The notes below the pieces were generated by a model, which saw nothing but the letters and a program-made list of their open reading frames with translations, had not been told where the DNA came from and ran no database searches. From Streptomyces sp. F001 (GTDB taxonomy: Bacteria; Actinomycetota; Actinomycetes; Streptomycetales; Streptomycetaceae), in NCBI RefSeq assembly GCF_004187715.1, contig NZ_QZWF01000004.1:434001-498000 (forward strand): a stretch of 64,000 nucleotides of DNA, written 5' to 3'. Positions 17,162-25,887 of this stretch are shown in pieces (position 1 is the first letter of the stretch; each line of letters opens with the position of its first letter). The position numbers and the translations under genes are program-made.

Positions 17162-17872
17162 ATGGCAGACCAGACCCACGTTCTGTTCGTCGAGGACGAC
17201 GACGTCATCCGCGAGGCCACCCAGCTCGCCCTGGAGCGGGACGGCTTCGCGGTCACCGCCATGCCCGACGGGCTGTCGGGCCTGGAGGCGTTCCGCGCGG
17301 ACCGCCCCGACATCGCCCTGCTGGACGTCATGGTGCCCGGCCTGGACGGCGTCAGCCTGTGCCGCCGGATCCGTGACGAGTCGACCGTCCCGGTGATCAT
17401 GCTGTCGGCGCGGGCCGACTCCATCGACGTGGTGCTGGGCCTGGAGGCGGGCGCCGACGACTACGTGACCAAGCCATTCGACGGTGCCGTCCTGGTCGCC
17501 CGGATCCGTGCCGTACTGCGCCGCTTCGGCCACGCCGGCGGCGCCCGCGCGGGCCGGGCGGAGGAGGCCGGCGCCGCGGCGGACGGCGGCGTGCTCACCT
17601 TCGGCGACCTGGAGGTCGACACCGAGGGGATGGAGGTCCGCCGGGCCGGCCGCCCGGTGGCGCTCACCCCGACCGAGATGCGGCTGCTGCTGGAGTTCTC
17701 CTCCGCGCCGGGCACCGTGCTGTCGCGGGACAAGCTGCTGGAGCGCGTGTGGGACTACGGCTGGGGCGGGGACACCCGGGTCGTCGACGTCCATGTGCAG
17801 CGGCTGCGTACGAAGATCGGCCAGGACCGGATCGAGACGGTCCGCGGCTTCGGCTACAAGTTGAAGGCCTGA
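17162..17872 (+). CDS. cseB: Response regulator CseB (OmpR family)
   Basis: A 236-residue regulator. The receiver domain has the acidic pocket VEDDDV, phospho-acceptor Asp near residue 55 in ALLDVMVPG, and conserved Lys near 103 in VTKPFDG. An Ala/Gly linker leads to a winged-helix DNA-binding domain ending RVVDVHVQRLRTKIG and TVRGFGYKL. It activates sigE when phosphorylated by CseC. ATG 17162 follows AGAGAGCAGCGGG. It is the third gene of the operon, 53 bases after cseA. Confidence 0.95.
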   Translation: MADQTHVLFVEDDDVIREATQLALERDGFAVTAMPDGLSGLEAFRADRPDIALLDVMVPGLDGVSLCRRIRDESTVPVIMLSARADSIDVVLGLEAGADDYVTKPFDGAVLVARIRAVLRRFGHAGGARAGRAEEAGAAADGGVLTFGDLEVDTEGMEVRRAGRPVALTPTEMRLLLEFSSAPGTVLSRDKLLERVWDYGWGGDTRVVDVHVQRLRTKIGQDRIETVRGFGYKLKA

Positions 17873-17885
17873 GCAGGGCAGGGGT

Positions 17886-19235
17886 ATGCGGGGGATCTTT
17901 CCACGCCTCGTTCCGCAGCGGCTGGAGCGCGCGGACATCCGTACGGGACTGAGGTGGAAGCTCAGCGCGGCCATCGCGCTGGTCGGCGCGCTGGTCGCGA
18001 TCGCGCTCAGCCTGGTCGTGCACAACGCCGCCCGGGTCTCGATGCTGGACAACGCGCGTGACCTCGCGGACGAGCGCCTCCGGATCGCCCAGCGCAACTA
18101 CGAGCTGTCCGGCCGCCCCAACTTTCCCAGCATCAAGATCGACGACCCGCGCCTGCCGCCCGAGCTGCGGGCGAAGGCCGAGGCGGGGCGGCGGGCGACC
18201 TACGTGGCCGACCGTCCGGCCGGCGGGCCGGACATCTGGGCCGCGGTGCCACTCAAGGACGGGCATGTGATGTCGCTGCACACGGGGTTCACCGACCGCA
18301 GCACGGACATCCTCAAGGACCTCGACCAGGCCCTCGTCATCGGCTCCATAGCGGCCGTCCTCGGCGGCAGCGCGCTCGGCGTGCTCATCGGCGGCCAGCT
18401 GTCGGGCCGGCTGCGCAAGGCGGCGGCCGCGGCGAACCAGGTCGCCAAGGGCGAGCCGGACGTCCGGGTGCGGGAGGCGATCGGCGGGGTCGTCCGGGAC
18501 GAGACCGACGACCTGGCGCGGGCCGTCGACGCGATGGCGGACGCCCTCCAGCAGCGTCTGGAGGCGGAGCGCCGGGTCACCGCCGACATCGCGCACGAGC
18601 TGCGCACCCCGGTGACCGGGCTGCTGACGGCGGCCGAGCTGCTGCCGCCGGGCCGCCCGACCGAGCTGGTACTGGACCGGGCCAAGGCGATGCGCACGCT
18701 GGTCGAGGACGTCCTGGAGGTGGCCCGCCTCGACGGGGCCTCCGAGCGGGCCGAGCTGCAGGACATCATGCTGGGCGAGTTCGTCGCCCGGCGGGTGGCG
18801 GCCAAGGATCCGGACATCGAGGTGCTTGTCGTGCACGAGTCGGAGGTGACGACCGACCCGCGGCGGCTGGAGCGCGTGCTGTTCAACCTGCTCGCCAACG
18901 CCGCCCGGCACGGCAGACCGCCGATCGAGGTCACCGTCGAGGGCCGGGTCATCCGCGTCCGCGACCACGGGCCCGGCTTCCCCGAGGACCTGCTCGCGGA
19001 GGGCCCGAGCCGCTTCCGCACCGGCAGCAAGGACCGCGCCGGCCGCGGCCACGGCCTCGGCCTGACCATCGCGGCCGGCCAGGCCCGGGTGCTGGGCGCC
19101 CGCCTGACCTTCCGCAACGTCCGCCCGCCCGGCGCGGCGGAGCACATCCCGGCGGAGGGCGCGGTCGCCGTGCTGTGGCTGCCGGAGCATGCGCCGACGG
19201 CCACGGGCAGCTATCCGATGCTGCCCGACCGGTAG
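17886..19235 (+). CDS. cseC: Sensor histidine kinase CseC
   Basis: A 449-residue membrane kinase. TM1 is near residues 25-47 (AAIALVGALVAIALSLVV); an extracytoplasmic sensor of ~100 residues and TM2 (ALVIGSIAAVLGGSALGVLI) follow. Then come HAMP, HisKA with DIAHELRTPVTG (His near 236) and HATPase_c with LLANAARHG, VRDHGPGFP and GRGHGLGLTI. It detects cell-wall damage (lysozyme, glycopeptides) in S. coelicolor and phosphorylates CseB. It starts 13 bases after cseB. The end is convergent with the MFS gene, 19 bases apart. Confidence 0.94.
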   Translation: MRGIFPRLVPQRLERADIRTGLRWKLSAAIALVGALVAIALSLVVHNAARVSMLDNARDLADERLRIAQRNYELSGRPNFPSIKIDDPRLPPELRAKAEAGRRATYVADRPAGGPDIWAAVPLKDGHVMSLHTGFTDRSTDILKDLDQALVIGSIAAVLGGSALGVLIGGQLSGRLRKAAAAANQVAKGEPDVRVREAIGGVVRDETDDLARAVDAMADALQQRLEAERRVTADIAHELRTPVTGLLTAAELLPPGRPTELVLDRAKAMRTLVEDVLEVARLDGASERAELQDIMLGEFVARRVAAKDPDIEVLVVHESEVTTDPRRLERVLFNLLANAARHGRPPIEVTVEGRVIRVRDHGPGFPEDLLAEGPSRFRTGSKDRAGRGHGLGLTIAAGQARVLGARLTFRNVRPPGAAEHIPAEGAVAVLWLPEHAPTATGSYPMLPDR

Positions 19236-19254
19236 GGCGGACGTCGGGCGAACC

Positions 19255-20823
19255 TCAGACGGCCTCGGTCACCGGCGCCTGCGCGGGAGCACCGTCGTCC
19301 GCCTTCGGCCCCGCCCCCTTCAGCGGCACCTCCTTGACGAACACCGCCGCCACCAGCGCGACCACGGCGATCCCCGCACCCAGCAGGAACGCCCCGTGCG
19401 TCCCCGCGGACACCGCGTGCTGGTAGGCCTCCCGGGCCGCGGCCGGCAGCTCGGCCAGGCTCGCGGCGTCCAGCTGGGCGGACTGTTCGGTCACCTTGGA
19501 GCCCAGCGCGCCGGCCCGCTCGGCCATGACGTCCTGGACGCGGTGGTTGAACAGCGCGCCCATGATGGCGACGCCGAAGGAGGAACCGAGCGTGCGGAAG
19601 AGGGTGGTGGAGGACGACGCGACGCCCATGTCCTTCATCTCCACGCTGTTCTGCGCGACCAGCATGGTGATCTGCATCAGGCAGCCCATGCCCAGACCGA
19701 GGACGGCCATGTACACGCCGGAGGTCAGCCGCGAGGTCCCGGTGTCCATCAGGGACAGCAGGTACAGCCCGACGACCAGCAGCACACCGCCCGCGACCGG
19801 GAAGAGCTTGTAGCGGCCGGTGTTGGTGGTCACCCGCCCGGCGACCATCGACGTGACGAGCATCGCACCGAGCATCGGCAGAAGCAGCAGCCCGGAGTTG
19901 GTCGCGGACGCGCCCTGCACCGACTGCTGGTACAGCGGCAGGAAGAGGGTTGCGCCGAACATCACGAAGCCGGTGACGAAGCCGATGACGGACATCAGCG
20001 TGAAGTTGCGGCTGCGGAAGATGTGCAGCGGCACGACCGGTTCGGCGGCCCGGGTCTGCCAGAACACGAACCCGACGAGCGCGGCGACACCGATGCCGAT
20101 CAGCTCCATGATCTGCACGGACGTCCAGGCGTACTCCGTACCGCCCCAGGTGGTGACGAGCACGATCGCGGTGATGCCGACGGTCAGCAGCGCGGCGCCC
20201 AGGTAGTCGATCCGCGCCTCGGACCGCTTCTTCGGCAGGTGCAGTACGGCGCTGACGGCGAGCAGCGCGACGGCGCCGAGCGGCAGGTTGATGTAGAACG
20301 TCCAGCGCCAGCCCCAGTGGTCGGTGATGGTGCCGCCGACCAGCGGACCGCCGATCATGGCCAGCGCCATGACGCCGGCCATCATTCCCTGGTACTTGCC
20401 GCGCTCCCGCGGCGGCACCAGATCGCCGATGATCGCCATCACGCCGACCATCAGTCCGCCGGCGCCCAGTCCCTGCACGGCACGGAAGGCGATCAGCTGA
20501 CCCATGTCCTGGGCCATACCGCTGAGCGCGGAGCCGATCAGGAAGATCACGATCGAGGTCATGAACGAGCCCTTGCGCCCGTACATGTCGCCGAGCTTCC
20601 CCCAGAGCGGGGTGGAGGCGGCGGTCGCCAGGGTGTACGCGGTCACCACCCACGACAGGTGTTCCAGACCGCCCAGTTCGCCGACGATCGTCGGCATCGC
20701 GGTGCCCACGATCATGTTGTCGAGCATCGCGAGCATCATCGCGATCATCAGGGCGAGCAGGACGACCCGCACGCTCCTGGGCTGCTTCCCCGTGTCCGTG
20801 CTGTCGGCAGGTATGTCCGCCAC
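19255..20823 (-). CDS. MFS drug exporter, DHA2 (EmrB/QacA) type
   Basis: A 522-residue integral membrane transporter with about 14 hydrophobic segments. The early motif MLDNMIVGTAMPTIVGEL and the motif-A loop LWGKLGDMYGRKG after TM2 are typical of EmrB/QacA proton-driven exporters. A long external loop lies near residues 430-480. GTG 20823 is preceded by GGGGGAGC. It is divergent from a TetR gene; the shared promoter region carries a two-arm operator, so it is almost certainly the repressor's target. Substrate unknown. Confidence 0.92.
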   Translation of the reverse strand: MADIPADSTDTGKQPRSVRVVLLALMIAMMLAMLDNMIVGTAMPTIVGELGGLEHLSWVVTAYTLATAASTPLWGKLGDMYGRKGSFMTSIVIFLIGSALSGMAQDMGQLIAFRAVQGLGAGGLMVGVMAIIGDLVPPRERGKYQGMMAGVMALAMIGGPLVGGTITDHWGWRWTFYINLPLGAVALLAVSAVLHLPKKRSEARIDYLGAALLTVGITAIVLVTTWGGTEYAWTSVQIMELIGIGVAALVGFVFWQTRAAEPVVPLHIFRSRNFTLMSVIGFVTGFVMFGATLFLPLYQQSVQGASATNSGLLLLPMLGAMLVTSMVAGRVTTNTGRYKLFPVAGGVLLVVGLYLLSLMDTGTSRLTSGVYMAVLGLGMGCLMQITMLVAQNSVEMKDMGVASSSTTLFRTLGSSFGVAIMGALFNHRVQDVMAERAGALGSKVTEQSAQLDAASLAELPAAAREAYQHAVSAGTHGAFLLGAGIAVVALVAAVFVKEVPLKGAGPKADDGAPAQAPVTEAV

Positions 20824-20832
20824 CGCTCCCCC

Positions 20833-20902
20833 AACTTACTTGCCGCCCGGCTAGTTCTGCCACGGAACGTAGCTCGCAAACTAGCCGGGCGTCAAGTAAG
20901 TT
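20833..20902. promoter_or_regulatory. Two-arm TetR-type operator between the MFS and TetR genes
   Basis: The arm at 20833-20856 (AACTTACTTG...CTAGTT) and the arm at 20879-20902 (AACTAG...CAAGTAAGTT) are 24 bases each and reverse-complementary with a single mismatch (C at 20843 versus T at 20892). They are separated by 22 bases. Each arm is itself a weak pseudo-palindrome (AACT at both outer ends), so the layout fits two operator sites covering both divergent promoters. The downstream TetR protein is the obvious binder. Confidence 0.85.
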
Positions 20903-20937
20903 TTTGTCTTACCAGGAGCACGAGGACGGGCGGCACG

Positions 20938-21528
20938 ATGGGCGGCACCAAGCAGCAGCGGCGCGGCAACACGCGCCAGCGCATCCAGGACGTGGCGCTG
21001 GAGCTCTTCGCCGAGCAGGGCTACGAGAAGACGTCCCTGCGCGAGATCGCCGAGCGCCTGGACGTCACCAAGGCGGCGCTGTACTACCACTTCAAGACCA
21101 AGGAAGAGATCCTGGTCGGCATCTTCGACGACCTGATGCAGCCGATCGACGAACTGGTCGAGTGGGGCGGGCACCAGCCGCACACCCTGGAGACGAAGCA
21201 GGAGATCGTACGGCGCTACAGCCAACTGCTCTCCGACGCCGCACCGTTGTTCCGCTTCATGCACGAAAACCAGGCGACCGTACGTGAACTGCGTATCGGC
21301 GACCTGTTCAAGGAGCGCATGCGAGGCCTGCGCGAGATCATCATCGACCGGGACGCCGGCCTGGCCGACCAGGTCCGCTGCGTGAGCGCGATCTTCACGC
21401 TGCACGCCGGCACGGTGTTCGTGATGCAGGAACTGGAAGGCGACCCCGAGGACAAGCGCAAGGCCATCCTCGAGGTCGCCGTCGACATGGTGACCCAGGC
21501 GCACGGGGGCGCCGCTCGGTCGTCTTAG
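20938..21528 (+). CDS. TetR-family repressor of the adjacent exporter
   Basis: A 196-residue regulator. The helix-turn-helix is in RQRIQDVALELFAEQGYEKT and LDVTKAALYYHFKTKEEI; the C-terminal half is a ligand-binding TetR_C domain. ATG 20938 lies 35 bases after the second operator arm. Divergent from the MFS exporter. The stop codons of this gene and of the convergent M23 peptidase gene overlap (21525-21528), leaving no intergenic space. Confidence 0.93.
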   Translation: MGGTKQQRRGNTRQRIQDVALELFAEQGYEKTSLREIAERLDVTKAALYYHFKTKEEILVGIFDDLMQPIDELVEWGGHQPHTLETKQEIVRRYSQLLSDAAPLFRFMHENQATVRELRIGDLFKERMRGLREIIIDRDAGLADQVRCVSAIFTLHAGTVFVMQELEGDPEDKRKAILEVAVDMVTQAHGGAARSS

Positions 21529-22283
21529 AGGGTCACGCCCTTGGTGCGCAGGAAGGCGACCGGGTTGATGGCCGTGCCGTAGTTCGGGGTCGTACGGATC
21601 TCGAAGTGCAGGTGCGGACCGCTGGAGTTGCCGGTGTTGCCGGACAGGGCGATGCGCTGACCGGTGGCGACGACCTGGCCGACCCTCACGTCGACGCGGG
21701 ACAGGTGGGCGTACTGGGAGAACGTCCCGTTGCCGTGCTTGATGACGACGGCGTTGCCGTACGCGGGGCCGTCACCGGCGCCGTTGCCGCCGGCCTTGAC
21801 CACGGTGCCGCCGTGCGCGGCGACGACCTTGGTGCCGGTCGGGACGGCGAAGTCCTGCCCGCTGTGGGTGGACTGCCACATGCCGCCGGCCTGCGCGTAG
21901 CTGGCGCTGAGCTGGTAGCGCTTGACCGGGCTGGTCCAGGACGCGGCCTTCTTCGCGGCGGCCTGCGGCGCGGTCTTCTGGGTGTTCGCGGCGGCCGCCT
22001 TGGCCGCCTTTGCCTTCACGGCGGCCGCCTTGGCCGCCTTCGCCTTGGCGTTCGCGGCGGCCACCTTGGCCGCCGCCTTCGCCTGAGCCGCGGCCTGCGC
22101 CTCGACGGCGCTCGCAACGCCGGAGGTGGCAGCGGTTGCGGTGGTGGTGGCCGCGACGGTGTTGGCGGCGGCCGCGACCCCGGCCCCCAGCACGACCGAG
22201 GCGCCGAGACCGGCGGCCAGCACGGCCGCGCGAGTGCGGAGCTGCGGCGTACGGGAAGAACGGGACGTGACACGCGTGAACAT
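21525..22283 (-). CDS. Secreted M23 (LytM-type) peptidoglycan endopeptidase
   Basis: A 252-residue protein. The signal peptide RTRAAVLAAGLGASVVLGAG is followed by an Ala/Lys-rich helical linker (AKAAAKVAAANAKAKAAKAA) that may bind the wall, then an M23 domain at ~130-252 with metal ligands in HSGQDFAVPTGT (HxxxD) and HLHFEI (HxH). The start MFTRV at 22283 is chosen because ATGAGG provides a Shine-Dalgarno six bases upstream; a second ATG at 22295 is possible. It likely cleaves peptide cross-links during growth or sporulation. Confidence 0.92.
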   Translation of the reverse strand: MFTRVTSRSSRTPQLRTRAAVLAAGLGASVVLGAGVAAAANTVAATTTATAATSGVASAVEAQAAAQAKAAAKVAAANAKAKAAKAAAVKAKAAKAAAANTQKTAPQAAAKKAASWTSPVKRYQLSASYAQAGGMWQSTHSGQDFAVPTGTKVVAAHGGTVVKAGGNGAGDGPAYGNAVVIKHGNGTFSQYAHLSRVDVRVGQVVATGQRIALSGNTGNSSGPHLHFEIRTTPNYGTAINPVAFLRTKGVTL

Positions 22284-22657
22284 GCGAAACCTCATGGGAC
22301 GGGGACAGAGAAAAGCCACCCGGCACACGGACGTCCGCCGAATGGGCCATCCCTTGGTAACCCCCGGACCTAGCTATCCCAAAAGGTGTGACCTACGACG
22401 GAAGCTAGTAGTCCACCCCATAACTCCCTGACTCTTGACAGAGTCCTCATCAGGGACGAATCAGCACATAGCGGCCGTCCAGCGTTAGGATTCCGAGATA
22501 AAAGTCCATTTTGTCCAGATCGGCCTTTCCACTATTCCAGGTAGTAACGGACAAATCGCCTGTGCGGCATGTCACCGATAGGCAAGATCGAGGGACCCCT
22601 GAATGTGACGGGGGCTACGCTGCTGTTTCCTGCCAACGGGGCTCAGGGGGAGGCCGG
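22284..22657. other. Divergent promoter region between the M23 peptidase and NACHT genes
   Basis: A 374-base non-coding stretch, AT-rich for this genome. It contains a hairpin-forming inverted repeat, TCCCTGA (22425-22431) with TCAGGGA (22450-22456), enclosing CTC-TTGACA-GAG. TTGACA at 22435-22440 could be a -35 element for the rightward gene. The leftward gene has a long leader. No known riboswitch was recognised. Confidence 0.5.
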
Positions 22658-25600
22658 GTGGAACCGACGGTCATCGGCATGCGGCTGGCGTCCGGGGTGG
22701 TCGCACCGCTCGTGAAGAAGCTGTTCGTGACCGAGGGTTCGGGCGCCGGGCTGGTGGACCGGCCGGTGCGGATCTCGTCGTACGTCTCCTTCAGGGGCGA
22801 GAAGCAGCGGCTCGACCGCAAGGACGTGACCGGACTGGCCGCGGAGCTGGTGCGCCGGGGCCTGCGCGGCACCGGGGAGCGCCCCCTGCCCGTCGACGAG
22901 GAGCAGGCCGTCGTCCACGCCCTGGCCGACACGCTGTACGCCCTCGGCGACCTGGACATGACCGACGTACAGGCCGTGGAGCTCGGCCATGAGGCCCTGG
23001 CCGCCCGTCTGCGCGCGGCGAGCGGCAAGCCGGACCGGGACCTGTCCCTCGACGCGGCCCTGTTCTACTTCCGGGCGCTCACCACCGCCTGCCTGCACAT
23101 CCTGCACTTCTTCACCCAGCGGTCGGCCTTTGTCCCGCGCACGCTGGTCGAACAGGCCCGGCGGCAGAGCGAGCTGCTGGCCAGGGTCGACGAGCTGATC
23201 GCCCGGACCCCGCCGCCCGGCGGCACCGACCCGGCCTTCGAGCAGCGCTACGTGTCGTACGTCACGACCAGGCACGGCCACCTCACCATCTACGGCATCG
23301 ACCTGGTCAACTCCCCCGACCGCTGGCCCCTGGACGCGGCCTATCTGAGCCTGCAGGCACTGCACCCGGCCGGGGACGGCACCGGTTCCGACGGCCTCGG
23401 CGTCGCCTCCGCCGCCACCGCACTGCCCGCCGAACAGGCCTTCGCCGAGCACGACCGGGTGCTGCTGCGCGGAGTGGCCGGCTCCGGCAAGACCACGCTG
23501 GTGCAGTGGCTCGCGGTGACCGCGGCCCGGGGCGAGCGCGGCGACCGCATCCCCTTCGTCCTCCCCTTGCGCACCCTGGTCCGCCGCCCAGAGGGGCTGC
23601 CCGCCCCCGACGCCTTCCTGGCCGCCGTACGCGTCCCTTTCCACGCGAACGAGCCCGACGGCTGGGTGGACCGGGTGCTCACCGCCCGCCGCGCCCTGCT
23701 CCTGATCGACGGCATCGACGAGATCCCCGAACGCGAGCGGGAGCGCACCCGCCGCTGGCTGCGCGAACTGCTGGACGTCTATCCCGGCAACCAGTGGCTG
23801 GTCACCTCCCGCCCCTCCGCCGTACGGGAGGACTGGCTCGCGGCCGACGGCTTCACGGAGCTGATGCTCACCCCCATGAGCCGGGACGACGTGGCCGCGT
23901 TCGTCTCCCGCTGGCACACGGCGGTACGGGCCGACGCCCCCGGCCCCGAACGCCTCGACGACTACGAACGCTCCCTCCTCGACGCCCTGCGCACCAAGCC
24001 CGACCTCGGCCGCCTCGCCACCAACCCCCTGATGTGCGGGCTGATCTGTGCGCTGCACCGCGACCGGCGGGGCTATCTGCCGCACGGGAGGCAGGAGCTG
24101 TACGACGCTGCCCTGTCGATGCTGCTGGCGCGGCGGGACGAGGAGCGGGACATGTACGGCCACGACGGCATCCAGCTCACCGAACTGCCCCAGATCCAGC
24201 TCCTGCAGCGCCTCGCCTACTGGCTGATCCGCAACAACCAGTCGGAGATGGATGCCGAGCGGGCGGAACGGATCATCGCCGACGTCCTCCCGTCCCTCCC
24301 GGCCGCCGCCGCACAGGGCGCCGCCGGCCAGATCCTGCGGTACCTGCTCGTCCGCAGCGGCCTGCTGCGCGAACCCGCCCCGGGGACCGTGGAGTTCGTG
24401 CACCGCACCTTCCAGGACTACCTCGGCGCGAAAGCGGCGGTGGAGGACGGCGACTTCGGCCTGCTGGTGCGCGGTGCGACGGACGAGCAGTGGGCGGACG
24501 TGGTCCGGATGGCGGTGGCGCACGCTCGACCGCGGGAACGGGCGGAGCTGCTACGGGACTTGAGTGCGGCGGCCGATCGGGCGCAGGGTGCGGCGAGTGC
24601 GCGGGTACGGCTTCTCGCGCTGGCCTCGCTGGAGCATGCGACCGAGCTCGATCCCCGGGTGCGGGAGGAGGTCGAGCGGAAGGCAGCGGCGTTGATCCCG
24701 CCCCGGACGACGGAGGAGGCCCGCGCGCTCGCGTCGGTGGGACCGCTCGCGCTGGAGCTGCTGCCGGGCCCGGAGGGGCTCGACGAGGAGGAAGCGCGGG
24801 CGGTCGTCGTCACGGCGTCCCTCATCGGGACGGAGGCCGCGCTGCCGGTACTGGCCCGCTTCCGTTCCCATCCCGCCCTTGACGTACGGGCCCAACTCAC
24901 GTGGACATGGCATCGGTTCGGGACCCGGCAATACGGCGAGGAGGTCATCGCGCATCTGCCGGAGAAGGGTCTCTTCTTCACCGCGCGATCGGTGGAACAC
25001 CTGCGTTTTCTGCGGGAACTGGGCGGCAGGCGTGCCGTGCAGCTCGTCGGCGGCATCAAGCCGCGCGACATCAGCGCCGGCCTCCACCCCGACAGGACGG
25101 CAGAGCTCCACATCCGCGACAACGACGAGCTGGAGGACCTGACCTGCCTGTCGTCCCTGCATCGGCTCACCTATCTGGACCTCAGCAGGTGTTTCTATGT
25201 GGACGATCTGACTCCGCTGGCTCGCCTGCCCCTGTCCTGGCTGTCACTGGACCTCCTGCTCCATCCCGACCTGACCGTGCTGTCCGGATCGCCGACCCTG
25301 GACCAACTCAACCTGGGGATCGTGCTGGAGGCCGAGTCCCTCGACGAGGCGCTCCCGGACCTGCCACTGCGCTATCTGCGGTTCACCAGAACGGCGCTCG
25401 AGAACACCGGCCTGCGCGGCCTGCACCGCTTCCGCTCGCTGAGGCAACTGAGCCTCGCCAAGCTGTCCACCAGGCTCTCCCCCGACGCCTACGAGGAAAT
25501 CGCCCGGCTCCCCGAACTGAAGGAGCTGCGCATCGACTGGCAGCACATCGACTGGCAGGGCCCACCCCTGCCGACCGTCACCGACCTACGCCTCAACAAC

Positions 25601-25759
25601 GTTCTGGGCACCGAGGACTTCTCGGACATCCCGACCCTGTTCCCCAACCTGCGTGCGCTCACCGTCGTCCACGCCCCGGACGTCGCCCACATCCCGCAGC
25701 ACATCCTCGAACCGCTCCCGGTCACGCCGGTGTTCAAGAAAATCCGCAGCGTTGTGTGA
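22658..25759 (+). CDS. NACHT-LRR STAND ATPase, candidate antiphage NLR-like protein
   Basis: A 1033-residue protein. Residues 1-~230 form an alpha-helical N-terminal domain (MRLASGVVAPLVKKLFVTEG) like the NACHT N-terminal helical domains of Streptomyces. The NACHT NTPase follows: Walker A GVAGSGKTTLVQWLA near 271, Walker B ALLLIDGIDEIPE near 347, sensor-like WLVTSRPSA, then a winged-helix region ending VEFVHRTFQDYLGAKAA. A helical, HEAT-like segment leads to leucine-rich repeats from ~810 (LTYLDLSRC, LPLSWLSLDLL, LDQLNLGI). GTG 22658 follows GGGGGAGG. Bacterial NACHT proteins of this layout are reported antiphage immune receptors. It is a single gene with no separate effector, so any effector function would lie in the N-terminal domain. 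Confidence 0.9.
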   Translation: MEPTVIGMRLASGVVAPLVKKLFVTEGSGAGLVDRPVRISSYVSFRGEKQRLDRKDVTGLAAELVRRGLRGTGERPLPVDEEQAVVHALADTLYALGDLDMTDVQAVELGHEALAARLRAASGKPDRDLSLDAALFYFRALTTACLHILHFFTQRSAFVPRTLVEQARRQSELLARVDELIARTPPPGGTDPAFEQRYVSYVTTRHGHLTIYGIDLVNSPDRWPLDAAYLSLQALHPAGDGTGSDGLGVASAATALPAEQAFAEHDRVLLRGVAGSGKTTLVQWLAVTAARGERGDRIPFVLPLRTLVRRPEGLPAPDAFLAAVRVPFHANEPDGWVDRVLTARRALLLIDGIDEIPERERERTRRWLRELLDVYPGNQWLVTSRPSAVREDWLAADGFTELMLTPMSRDDVAAFVSRWHTAVRADAPGPERLDDYERSLLDALRTKPDLGRLATNPLMCGLICALHRDRRGYLPHGRQELYDAALSMLLARRDEERDMYGHDGIQLTELPQIQLLQRLAYWLIRNNQSEMDAERAERIIADVLPSLPAAAAQGAAGQILRYLLVRSGLLREPAPGTVEFVHRTFQDYLGAKAAVEDGDFGLLVRGATDEQWADVVRMAVAHARPRERAELLRDLSAAADRAQGAASARVRLLALASLEHATELDPRVREEVERKAAALIPPRTTEEARALASVGPLALELLPGPEGLDEEEARAVVVTASLIGTEAALPVLARFRSHPALDVRAQLTWTWHRFGTRQYGEEVIAHLPEKGLFFTARSVEHLRFLRELGGRRAVQLVGGIKPRDISAGLHPDRTAELHIRDNDELEDLTCLSSLHRLTYLDLSRCFYVDDLTPLARLPLSWLSLDLLLHPDLTVLSGSPTLDQLNLGIVLEAESLDEALPDLPLRYLRFTRTALENTGLRGLHRFRSLRQLSLAKLSTRLSPDAYEEIARLPELKELRIDWQHIDWQGPPLPTVTDLRLNNVLGTEDFSDIPTLFPNLRALTVVHAPDVAHIPQHILEPLPVTPVFKKIRSVV

Positions 25760-25887
25760 CGCACACCTCTGTTCACCTACCGTCCAGTAACCCTACGGTT
25801 CCCCTCGCGCCATCCACACCGACGAGCATGCTCACGACACGTTGGCAGCCGTACGGACACCGTACGGACGTGAAGGGACCCCCACAC

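Noticed and set aside
22284..22500. Possible c-di-AMP (ydaO-type) riboswitch in the leader of the M23 peptidase gene
   Set aside because: Such switches control some Streptomyces wall hydrolases and disA is in the window, but I could not find the conserved ydaO core sequences on the minus strand. A covariance-model search (RF00379) would settle it.
24901..25887. Upstream extension of the acid phosphatase frame into the NACHT gene
   Set aside because: It is out of frame with NACHT coding, Arg/Pro-rich, and the phosphatase has its own signal peptide and ribosome site at 25888.
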